A program made the translations under genes and the position numbers. A stretch of DNA of 61,453 bases from Bacillota bacterium (lineage in GTDB: Bacteria > Bacillota > Bacilli > Paenibacillales > Paenibacillaceae), in NCBI GenBank assembly GCA_023460795.1, contig JAEWPC010000085.1:1-61453 (forward strand), given 5' to 3'. Shown here piece after piece: positions 25,885-33,870 of this stretch; the first letter of the stretch is position 1; each line of letters starts with the position of its first letter. The notes under the pieces were generated by a model, which was not told the DNA's origin, searched no databases, and was given only the letters and a program-made list of their open reading frames with translations.

Positions 25885-27360
25885 TTATAGGATTTCGTCT
25901 CGGATGAGATGAGCCATATTCAAGGAAAGCTCGGCATCGTGATCGGTTATATAAAGCACGTCTTCGCAGACGGAAGTATGATTGTCGAACAGCCTCTTGC
26001 AAATCCACTCGATCGGCACGTATAATTCACCGTTCATATATACCGCTTCGCAATACATGGAATGGACGCGGTTATCCACGACGCAACCGATACTGCCCCG
26101 GGCGAATTGGAGCCTTCTTCCGTCTTTCCATACCAATTCGGCGGAGAGTCCCTCGCTGCCGGGGACGTAGGCCGCATCGAATATAGAGGCTACGAACGTA
26201 ATCGGCACCAAGAAGTATTCGCCCCTTACGATAACGTCGCCGTTAAGGCCATGGTATTTCAGTTTTTGATGCTTCACCGCAGGGCCGTTCATCGTGACTA
26301 ATCTATTATTGAGGTACGCCTTGTCGCTGCCTTCCGCCAGAGCGATCGCATAGGCGTCTCCTTGCCTTGGACATAGGGGATCGGAATGTACGATCTCACC
26401 GTTATCCCCGCGGCGAATGCCCGAGAACAGATAGTCCCATACGAGCTCAGCATCATCGAAGGTTTGCCCATGGTCCCGATTTTTCACGTCCCGGAACACG
26501 ACGTCCGCATGCTCTCCCTTGTAGAACGCTAAGTTGTCTTCGCCGACGATCTTGATTTCCGGCAAATCACGGCACCCGTTAATTCGCTTCCAGTATTCCC
26601 TGTTACGTTTGACGACGTAGTCGGTATCCCCTTGGAAATGGGGGGGAACCTGGTCGTACTCCAGCCGACTCTGCCACACGGCAAGAGGGCCTGCTCGATT
26701 GATGATTTCGTCATTTTTATCGAACAGTACGCCCGGGCTCGAGGGCCCTCCGGATCCCGCTTTGCCAGCGAAGACCCCCCCATGGTAACGCGCCATCTGG
26801 CTCGTCATTAAGTTCCCCATGGACATGCCTTGGATGAAAACCCTGCCCGCATCGATCTTATATTTTCGTTTCGCCCGATCAATCAGTTCAAGCACCATAT
26901 TCATGTCGTGGTTATCGTCCGGATTCTCCGGAGGCAATTGAATAGAATGCCCGTCTACTTTAAAGGCAAGCGCTTCTTCGAGTTTATCCTTCTCCATCTC
27001 TACGATCCAGAATCGGCGCGTACCCGCGTCGGGGAAGAGGACGATAAACCCTTCGCGCTCCGCAAGCAGCGACCAAGAGGTATAGACGGCTTGTCCCCAA
27101 CCTGACATTAATCCGCCGTGCATGGATACGACCAAGGGGACTTCCTTGGAGCCATCATACGAAGCGGGAACGTATTCATACCATGTATCTTCAATGCCGT
27201 CCACCACGACATCTCTATACTCGGACAGTCTTGCCGGGTAGACCTGAGAGTTGTTACCGTTCTCATTCACGACCATATCCGAACCCTTGATCGCCTTAGG
27301 AAGATAATCGCGATTCTCATCGTTAGGCGTTCCGGGAACAATAACGATTTTCCGTTTCAT
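25885..27360 (-). CDS. Depolymerase-type esterase with copper-amine-oxidase-like C-terminal domain, copy 2
   Basis: A 491-residue protein of two parts. Residues about 40-330 are a PHB-depolymerase/LpqC-type alpha/beta hydrolase (VVSMHGGLMSGWGQ; nucleophile Ser in IQGMSMGNLM; His in KNRDHGQTFDD). The last 110 residues resemble the copper amine oxidase N-terminal-like (stalk) domain of Paenibacilli (EYFLVPITFVASIFDAAYV, GELYVPIEWICKRLF). It lacks a signal peptide, although that domain is usually extracellular. The ATG at 27360 matches the start of the paralogue at 30963. The DNA shares a 56-nt identical run with that paralogue (25913-25968 = 29522-29577), so the pair is a recent duplication or is being homogenised. 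Confidence 0.85.
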   Translation of the reverse strand: MKRKIVIVPGTPNDENRDYLPKAIKGSDMVVNENGNNSQVYPARLSEYRDVVVDGIEDTWYEYVPASYDGSKEVPLVVSMHGGLMSGWGQAVYTSWSLLAEREGFIVLFPDAGTRRFWIVEMEKDKLEEALAFKVDGHSIQLPPENPDDNHDMNMVLELIDRAKRKYKIDAGRVFIQGMSMGNLMTSQMARYHGGVFAGKAGSGGPSSPGVLFDKNDEIINRAGPLAVWQSRLEYDQVPPHFQGDTDYVVKRNREYWKRINGCRDLPEIKIVGEDNLAFYKGEHADVVFRDVKNRDHGQTFDDAELVWDYLFSGIRRGDNGEIVHSDPLCPRQGDAYAIALAEGSDKAYLNNRLVTMNGPAVKHQKLKYHGLNGDVIVRGEYFLVPITFVASIFDAAYVPGSEGLSAELVWKDGRRLQFARGSIGCVVDNRVHSMYCEAVYMNGELYVPIEWICKRLFDNHTSVCEDVLYITDHDAELSLNMAHLIRDEIL

Positions 27361-27385
27361 GTCATCAGATCCTTTCGTCATGTCG

Positions 27386-28219
27386 TTAGTAAGGACTTGC
27401 CCCTGTATCTTCCAGACCGAAAAATTGCAACGCATGCTGAATGGCTAAGTCCCAGAACCTCCATTCATGTTCATAACCTTCTAACGTCCAAAATTGTGCG
27501 TCTAGTCCGACTTCCTCGGCATGCTTCTTGAAGATAAGCAAGTTCTCGTAGATCAACGTATCATGGGTTCCGCAGGCGAACAGAAGCTTGGGCAAGCGGC
27601 CGGTCCCGGCAAGGGAGTTCAGGATATCCCATACATTCTCGGAAGAGTTCTTAAAGCTTTCCAGACCTCCGGCGTTCCGTACCATTCCTAACAGACGACG
27701 AGAGACCATATCTTCCTTATGCAAATCCTCTTCCGTCAAATGCTCGAAATTGACGGGTGCGGCGGACAGTACGGCAGCAGCGGCAAATTTGTCCGGATGA
27801 TTGGCCGCGAATTTAATCGTTCCTCTCCCGCCCATCGAAAGACCCGCGATAAAGTTGTCTTCGCGCTTATCCGATGCCGGAAACCAATTGTAAATTAACG
27901 GCATGAGTTCTTCGGTCAGATAGTCATACATGCCGAAGCCCATCATGCATTGATCCCAATTGGAATAATTGCTATTCAGAGCGCTTGGCATGACGACGAT
28001 AAGGTCTTTCTCGCATGCATACAATTCAATATTCGTTCTTCGAAGCCAATCCGTATGATCGCCGTACGTGCCATGAAGGAGCCATAATACTTTATATTTC
28101 TTACCGCTTTCATAATAACTTTTCGGGGAAAGATCCCGCGGCTTGTTTGGCAAGATAATACTGATCTGATGATTCGACTTTAAATACTGGCTTTCGAAAT
28201 TCAGGGTTGCAATGGACAT
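27386..28219 (-). CDS. EstA/FrmB-type cytoplasmic esterase
   Basis: A 277-residue alpha/beta hydrolase of the same family as the two other small esterases of the operon. Oxyanion segment LWLLHGTYGDHTDW, nucleophile Ser in GLSMGGRGTIK, Asp in ACGTHDTLIY, His in EGYEHEWRFWD: complete triad, no export signal. Sequence divergence from the other active copy suggests a different acyl group or position on the sugar rather than simple redundancy. AGGAGG sits at ideal distance from the ATG. The MFS gene upstream ends 16 nt before it. Confidence 0.87.
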   Translation of the reverse strand: MSIATLNFESQYLKSNHQISIILPNKPRDLSPKSYYESGKKYKVLWLLHGTYGDHTDWLRRTNIELYACEKDLIVVMPSALNSNYSNWDQCMMGFGMYDYLTEELMPLIYNWFPASDKREDNFIAGLSMGGRGTIKFAANHPDKFAAAAVLSAAPVNFEHLTEEDLHKEDMVSRRLLGMVRNAGGLESFKNSSENVWDILNSLAGTGRLPKLLFACGTHDTLIYENLLIFKKHAEEVGLDAQFWTLEGYEHEWRFWDLAIQHALQFFGLEDTGASPY

Positions 28220-28235
28220 CCGTCTTCCTCCTGAC

Positions 28236-29471
28236 CTAATCTTTCAGATTCCTGACTCTTAATAGAATCGTTCTCCTCTTCCATAGAAACAGGATGAGCG
28301 CGAATAGAATCGGGATCGTCATCACCCGAAACATAACGGCATATCCCGCTATCTCGTTCCCGCCTTGGCTATGCACGAAGGTTACGATCATCCCCGCCAG
28401 AGAGGGGGCGATCAAATAACCGGTATCGACGCCGATGAATGCCGTATTGCCCGCCACGCCTCTACGCTCCTTGGAAACCAGCTGCATGCAGAGCGCTTGA
28501 ACGGCGGGTTGACATATCCCGTACCCGAATGCCGACACGGCACCCGCCGCTAGAAACATGGGGAGCGTACGGGAATAGCTAATGAGGATGAATGACACCG
28601 CGAAGACGATCATCCCTGGAATCAAGGTTTTATCCACGCCGTATTTATCCGCCAGCTTACCGCTGACGGGTCTGGATAAGAACAGACAAGCCGCATAGGA
28701 GGTAAAGAATAGGCCTATTTCCTTTACTCCCGCAGCGCCCCCGAACAGTAAGATAAAAGCGTTAATGCAAGAGTAAGCGCTCGATAAGAACAGCATCATC
28801 ATCGCGGGGAGTATCACTTCCCGGTCTATGATGTCGGAAAACTTGATTCTGAAGCCTTCTTTTCTTGCCGGCGCGTCTGATTTCAGTCGCAAGGAAAGCA
28901 CAAGCACGATGAGCATGATGAGTGCTCCGATGAAGAAGGTTGATCTGTACCCGTATCGATGTACCAATTCAAGGCCAAAAGCTGGACCGATTGCCGTAGC
29001 AATGGCCTGGCCCAACGAAAAGATGCCGATTCCGGAAGCAATCTTCTGGCTTGGCAAGGCATCGCTGGCAAGGGCCATGGTCACGGGCGCGAAGAAACCC
29101 ATTCCGATCCCATGGAGCAATCTCCCTATGACAACCATCTCGACGCTATCCGCCATTCCATAGCAGATGAATGCGGCTATTGTGATAACGACGGCCACCG
29201 CTAATATTCGATTGTTCCTAAAATAACTGGTTGACGGCCCTACGACCGGTCTAGCCGCGAGAGCGGTAACGGCGAACATGCTTGTAACTACGCCAACAAT
29301 GGCGGCGGTTGCGCCTAAATGTTCAACATAGGTTGGAACAAGCGTATTCGACATGAACAGCCCCATCATTAGAAAGACATTCATGATAAATACCTGGAGG
29401 AACGTCTTATTCCAGACCGAATGCAACGCTTGGCTAGCGTCGCCGTTACCCGTGCCGCTTAATTCGTTCAT
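28236..29471 (-). CDS. MFS transporter
   Basis: A 411-residue protein with twelve hydrophobic segments of the major facilitator superfamily, including the loop motif GRLLHGIGMGFFAP after helix 4 and SRPVSGKLADKYG between helices 8 and 9. The type resembles proton-driven exporters of small molecules more than sugar symporters. It sits among esterase genes, so a reasonable reading is export of the acid released by de-esterification, or uptake of a related ester; neither can be read from sequence. AGG in GTGGTGAGGC precedes the ATG. Confidence 0.85.
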   Translation of the reverse strand: MNELSGTGNGDASQALHSVWNKTFLQVFIMNVFLMMGLFMSNTLVPTYVEHLGATAAIVGVVTSMFAVTALAARPVVGPSTSYFRNNRILAVAVVITIAAFICYGMADSVEMVVIGRLLHGIGMGFFAPVTMALASDALPSQKIASGIGIFSLGQAIATAIGPAFGLELVHRYGYRSTFFIGALIMLIVLVLSLRLKSDAPARKEGFRIKFSDIIDREVILPAMMMLFLSSAYSCINAFILLFGGAAGVKEIGLFFTSYAACLFLSRPVSGKLADKYGVDKTLIPGMIVFAVSFILISYSRTLPMFLAAGAVSAFGYGICQPAVQALCMQLVSKERRGVAGNTAFIGVDTGYLIAPSLAGMIVTFVHSQGGNEIAGYAVMFRVMTIPILFALILFLWKRRTILLRVRNLKD

Positions 29472-29490
29472 CTATGCCTCACCACCCGTC

Positions 29491-30963
29491 TTATGCAAGG
29501 ATTTCATCACGGATGATATGGGCCATATTCAAGGAAAGCTCGGCATCGTGATCGGTTATATAAAGCACGTCTTCGCAAACCGTCGTATGATGGTTGAACA
29601 GCCTCTTGCACATCCACTCGATCGGCACATATAACTCGCCGTCTTTATATACCGCTTCGCAATACATGGAATGGACGCGGTTATCCACGACACAACCGAT
29701 ACTGCCTCTGGCGAATTGCAGCGTTCTTCCGTCTTTCAGCTCCAGTACTGCGGAAAGCCCCTCATCCTCAGAGGTATAGGTCGCCTCGAAAACTTCCGCA
29801 AGGAATGAAACAGGCACTAGGAAGTACTCGCCTCTCACGATCGAACCGCCGTTCAATCCGTGATACTTCAGCTTTTGATGTTTCAAGACCGGTCCGGTCA
29901 TCTGAACCAGTCGATTATGGACATACGCCTTGGCGCTACCTGCCGATAAGGCGATCGCATATTCGTCCCCTTTCCTCGGACATAAAGGCTCGGAATTCAC
30001 GATCTCGCCGTTCTCGCCGCGGCGTATACCCGAGAATAGATAATCCCATACGAGCTCCGCGTCATCGAAGGTTTGCCCATGGTCCCGATTCTTCACGTCC
30101 CGGAATACCAAATCCGCGTGCTCTCCCTTGTAGAACGCAAAGTTGTCCTCGCCCGCGATTTTGATTTCCGGTAATTCGCGAATTCCGTTGATACGTTTCC
30201 AATAATCTCGATTTCTCTTTACGAATTCCTCTGTCTCGTCTTCATGCAGCGGAATGCTTTCATGCTCTACGCGGGACTGCCAAACGGGAAGCGGACCCGC
30301 GCGATTGATGACGTCTCCCTGTTCGTTGAAAATCACTTCCGGCCATGTGATGCCTGCCGAACCTGCATGCCCTGCCAGTGGGCTATAATATCGTGAGAAC
30401 TGGTTCGTCATGATCTCGCCCAAAGACATGCCCTGCATATAAATTCTAGTTTCGTCGATGTTGTATTTTTGTTTCATTTTCTCCATCAATGCGAGAACGA
30501 TTGTCAAATCCGTGTTTTCTTCCGGTCGCTCCGGCGGCTTATGCATATAAAACCCGCTCGGATTCGGCTTGCCCATAATCTCGAACGTTTTCTTGCCTAC
30601 CTCAAGCGTCCATAGTCGCCTTGCGTGAGCATTCGGAAATACAACGATAAATCCTTCTCGATCCGCTATAAGCGTCCAGGAGGAATATATCGCCTGCCCC
30701 CACCCTGTCATCATTCCTCCATGCATCGAGAACACCAGCGGCACCTTCCGAGTTCCGTCATAGGATTTCGGAACGTATTCGTACCAAGTATCTTGGAGTC
30801 CGTCCGCGACAACGCCGGTATATTCAGCCAATCCGGCGGGGTAAACCTGCGAATTGTTTCCGTTCTCATTGACCACCATATCCGATTCTTTGATCGCTTC
30901 CGGCAGATACTCGCGGTTTTGATCATTAGGCGTACCCGGCAAAATCACCATTTTCCCATTCAT
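29491..30963 (-). CDS. Depolymerase-type esterase with copper-amine-oxidase-like C-terminal domain, copy 1
   Basis: A 490-residue paralogue of the protein at 25885-27360 with the same two-part layout: alpha/beta hydrolase (VFSMHGGMMTGWGQ; Ser in MQGMSLGEIM; His in KNRDHGQTFDD) and a C-terminal domain with YVPIEWMCKRLF. The two differ most in the lid region between the nucleophile and the conserved NREYWKRING / NRDYWKRING segment, as expected if they prefer different acyl groups. No signal peptide. It follows the HSL-type hydrolase gene by 29 nt. Confidence 0.85.
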   Translation of the reverse strand: MNGKMVILPGTPNDQNREYLPEAIKESDMVVNENGNNSQVYPAGLAEYTGVVADGLQDTWYEYVPKSYDGTRKVPLVFSMHGGMMTGWGQAIYSSWTLIADREGFIVVFPNAHARRLWTLEVGKKTFEIMGKPNPSGFYMHKPPERPEENTDLTIVLALMEKMKQKYNIDETRIYMQGMSLGEIMTNQFSRYYSPLAGHAGSAGITWPEVIFNEQGDVINRAGPLPVWQSRVEHESIPLHEDETEEFVKRNRDYWKRINGIRELPEIKIAGEDNFAFYKGEHADLVFRDVKNRDHGQTFDDAELVWDYLFSGIRRGENGEIVNSEPLCPRKGDEYAIALSAGSAKAYVHNRLVQMTGPVLKHQKLKYHGLNGGSIVRGEYFLVPVSFLAEVFEATYTSEDEGLSAVLELKDGRTLQFARGSIGCVVDNRVHSMYCEAVYKDGELYVPIEWMCKRLFNHHTTVCEDVLYITDHDAELSLNMAHIIRDEILA

Positions 30964-30992
30964 GCTTCCACTATCCTCTCATTGAGCGACTG

Positions 30993-31982
30993 CTATCCTT
31001 CCAATTTCAGAGGGTTGAGTGCACGGCAGAGTGCATGGATGTATTCATCCCTTGCTCGATTACTAATGTCCGTGTCGTTAAAAATAACGTCGAATCCATG
31101 GAAGCATCCCGGATAGAGATGGAATTCAACCGGGACATCCGCCCGAGCCAACCGCGCCACATAATCAATCGTTTCGTCTCTGAACGGATCCAGATCGCCT
31201 ACGCAGGTATATGCCGGGGGTAGGCCGGCCAGATTTATTTCGCGAGCCGCAGCCGCATAAGACGGGACATCGCCGTTCGCGGCGGAACCGAGATACATGC
31301 TCCAAGCAAACTGGTTCATTTCCCGGTTCCAGGCTTTTGGGAAATTGTTTTGATTAATTTCATGGCTTGAGGGAGTCATGTTTCGATCGTCGATCATCGG
31401 ATACAACGGCATCTGGAATACGATGTCCGGGCCTCCTCGATCACGAGCAAGGATGGCGAGCGCCGCAGTGAGTCCCCCTCCCGCGCTGGCCCCCCCGATA
31501 GCCAGTCTTGTCGGATCGATTTGCAATTCGTCCGCGTGTTCAGCCATCCATTTCAAGCCGGCATAGCAATCCTCTATAGCGGCCGGATACGCGTGTTCCG
31601 GAGCGAGTCTGTAATCAATAGAACCGACTACGCAGTTGGCTCTTAGTACAAACTGTTCGCATAAGCTATCATCGAAGTCCGGATGTCCCATTAAATAACC
31701 TCCGCCATGAATCCACAATAAAGCAGGGAGAGGCGTGGCAGGTTTATTCACAGGTTCATAAATCTTAATTAACAATTCCGTATCCTTGCCTTGAATCATC
31801 CGATTCGTCGTCTTCACAAGCGGGGATTTCACTTGCACCGGAAGAACGAAATCTTCGGGGATCGTTCGCGTCTTTAAATCTACGACAGGCAGAGAATCCA
31901 TGATTTTTCTAAGATCGGGAGCAATATGATCAACATTTTTCAAGTAATACCATTCCCTTCTCTGATTTCGCGAATTGAGCAT
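30993..31982 (-). CDS. HSL-family (type IV) alpha/beta hydrolase
   Basis: A 329-residue esterase of the hormone-sensitive lipase family: LLWIHGGGYLMGHP oxyanion motif, nucleophile Ser in IGGASAGGGLTAAL, Asp in LDPFRDETIDY and His in PGCFHGFDVIF. Typical substrates are short acyl esters, in the cytoplasm. The start is uncertain: the ATG at 31982 has no close binding site, and a TTG at 31943 follows AGAGAAGGG by 11 nt and would give 316 residues. It is the first catabolic gene after the permeases and the third kind of esterase in the operon. Confidence 0.85.
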   Translation of the reverse strand: MLNSRNQRREWYYLKNVDHIAPDLRKIMDSLPVVDLKTRTIPEDFVLPVQVKSPLVKTTNRMIQGKDTELLIKIYEPVNKPATPLPALLWIHGGGYLMGHPDFDDSLCEQFVLRANCVVGSIDYRLAPEHAYPAAIEDCYAGLKWMAEHADELQIDPTRLAIGGASAGGGLTAALAILARDRGGPDIVFQMPLYPMIDDRNMTPSSHEINQNNFPKAWNREMNQFAWSMYLGSAANGDVPSYAAAAREINLAGLPPAYTCVGDLDPFRDETIDYVARLARADVPVEFHLYPGCFHGFDVIFNDTDISNRARDEYIHALCRALNPLKLEG

Positions 31983-31994
31983 AGGCAGCTGAAA

Positions 31995-32867
31995 TTACCC
32001 TTTGACTGCCCCTCTCATAATTCCGTTGGCAAAATACTTTTGCATGAACGGATACATAATCAGGACCGGCAGAATCGCAACGAAGGCAATCGCCATCCGA
32101 ATAGAAGCCTGCGGCATATTCAGGGCGCTCGTACTCGATGAAGTAGAGTTAAAGACGGATTGGATGTTCTGGCTCATCCTGTTCAGTAACGCTTGAATGC
32201 TATACTGGCCCGGGTCGGTAATAAAATAGAGGCCGTTTAACCAATCGTTCCAATAGAGCAGGATAGAGAATAGACCGATCGTCGCTAATATGGGTTTCCC
32301 AAGGGGAAGCGCCATCTTCCAGAAAATCCTGAAATACCCGGCGCCGTCGATCTTAGCGGATTCATATAATTCGTTCGGAATGCTCGTAACAAAGTAGGAC
32401 CGGATCAACACGATATTGAAAGCATTCGTCAACAAGAACGGGAACACATACGCCCATATCGTATTGACGACTCCCAGACTCGTCCACATAATGTACGTCG
32501 GTACTAAACCGCCATTAAACAGCATGGTGAAGAAAACCAAGAAGCTGATTACGCGGTTTCCAGGCAATTTCCGTATGGATAACGCGAAACTCATCATAGC
32601 CGTTATTGCTAGTCCAATTACGGTTCCAAGCACGGTTACGACAATCGTAATCCCGTATGCTCGGAAGATGGTAGAAGCATTCGTGGCCATATATCCATAC
32701 GCCTCAAGACTGAACTTGGCGGGAAAGAACGAATAGCCATTGGCAAGCAGCGCATTGTCGTCCGTTATGGAGGATATAAATAGCAATACCAACGGTAAAA
32801 TCATGATGATGGCGATAAAGAGGTAAATGATATTAAAGGCGATCTGATACGACTTATTCTCAATCAT
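31995..32867 (-). CDS. ABC sugar permease, LplC/YtcP type
   Basis: A 290-residue inner-membrane permease with six transmembrane helices. The EAA loop reads ELYESAKIDGAGYFRIFWKMALPLGKP, typical of the carbohydrate uptake family that works with DUF3502-type binding proteins. It pairs with the permease gene directly upstream (17-nt gap). No ATPase gene is present, so a shared MsmX-like ATPase elsewhere in the genome is expected. Confidence 0.92.
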   Translation of the reverse strand: MIENKSYQIAFNIIYLFIAIIMILPLVLLFISSITDDNALLANGYSFFPAKFSLEAYGYMATNASTIFRAYGITIVVTVLGTVIGLAITAMMSFALSIRKLPGNRVISFLVFFTMLFNGGLVPTYIMWTSLGVVNTIWAYVFPFLLTNAFNIVLIRSYFVTSIPNELYESAKIDGAGYFRIFWKMALPLGKPILATIGLFSILLYWNDWLNGLYFITDPGQYSIQALLNRMSQNIQSVFNSTSSSTSALNMPQASIRMAIAFVAILPVLIMYPFMQKYFANGIMRGAVKG

Positions 32868-32884
32868 TCGGACATTGCCCCCTA

Positions 32885-33793
32885 TTAGAAAATTGCGTCT
32901 TTCGAGCTCAGTTTGCGTACAAGGGCATTCGCTAGAATAATCAGAATGAATCCGACGAGCGCTTGCATTAAGCCCGTGGCAGCGGAGCGTCCAATTCCGC
33001 CTGGAGCCATCATCGTACTATAGACATACGTATCGATCGTTGAGGTTACGTTGAACAAAGTTCCCGAACCCTGAGGAATCAAGTAGAATAGACCGAAGTC
33101 CGAATACCCGATTCTGCCGACGCTTAAAAGAAACAAGGTGATGATCGAAGGAAGCAACGCCGGAAGCGTGATATGTTTGATTTGCGTCCATTTCCCCGCG
33201 CCGTCGATCGCTGACGCTTCGTATAATGAACGATCGATCGTAGAGATGCCTGCAATATAAATCAAAGCGCCGTACCCCACTGTTTTCCAGCATTGGACTA
33301 AAATCAAGATCAGTGGCCACCACGACGGATCGCTGTACCATTCAATGGGATTATTTTGGAAAATACTGTTGTTCAGCATGCCGTTCTTTTGACTTAAAAA
33401 GGCGAAGACGATATAGCTGACGATGACCATAGAGAGAGTAAACGGCAACAGAATGGAGCTTTGATACAGTTTCTTCATTTTTTCGTTCTTGATCTCGGAT
33501 ATTAATATGGCAAGGAAAAGACCTACGATCGTATTCACGATAATAAACGAGGCATTGTATAGGATCGTGTTACGAATGATAATGGCTAAATCGTGGGAAC
33601 GGAACAAGTACTCGAAATTTTTAAGTCCGACCCATGGACTGCCAAGAATTCCGTCCGTGATGCGAAACTTCTTGAAAGCGGACACGATCCCGACCATCGG
33701 AATATAGTTATTGATGATAAGGTAAACCGCGCAGGGTATCATCATCAGATAAAGCGGGATAAACTCTTTTAGGTTTGCGAGCTTTTTAGTCAT
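32885..33793 (-). CDS. ABC sugar permease, LplB type
   Basis: A 302-residue permease with six transmembrane helices and the EAA loop SLYEASAIDGAGKWTQIKHITLPAL. The N-terminus (FIPLYLMMIPCAVYLIINNYIPM) is typical of LplB. The ATG at 33793 follows AGGGGGATCG; an in-frame extension to 33835 lacks a site. It forms the importer with the downstream permease and the binding lipoprotein upstream. Confidence 0.92.
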   Translation of the reverse strand: MTKKLANLKEFIPLYLMMIPCAVYLIINNYIPMVGIVSAFKKFRITDGILGSPWVGLKNFEYLFRSHDLAIIIRNTILYNASFIIVNTIVGLFLAILISEIKNEKMKKLYQSSILLPFTLSMVIVSYIVFAFLSQKNGMLNNSIFQNNPIEWYSDPSWWPLILILVQCWKTVGYGALIYIAGISTIDRSLYEASAIDGAGKWTQIKHITLPALLPSIITLFLLSVGRIGYSDFGLFYLIPQGSGTLFNVTSTIDTYVYSTMMAPGGIGRSAATGLMQALVGFILIILANALVRKLSSKDAIF

Positions 33794-33870
33794 AGTCGGT
33801 CGCGATCCCCCTGTTGAATCGGAGGCTGTATTCAACCCGCGAATAACAGCCTCCGATTTTTGTCATGTGG

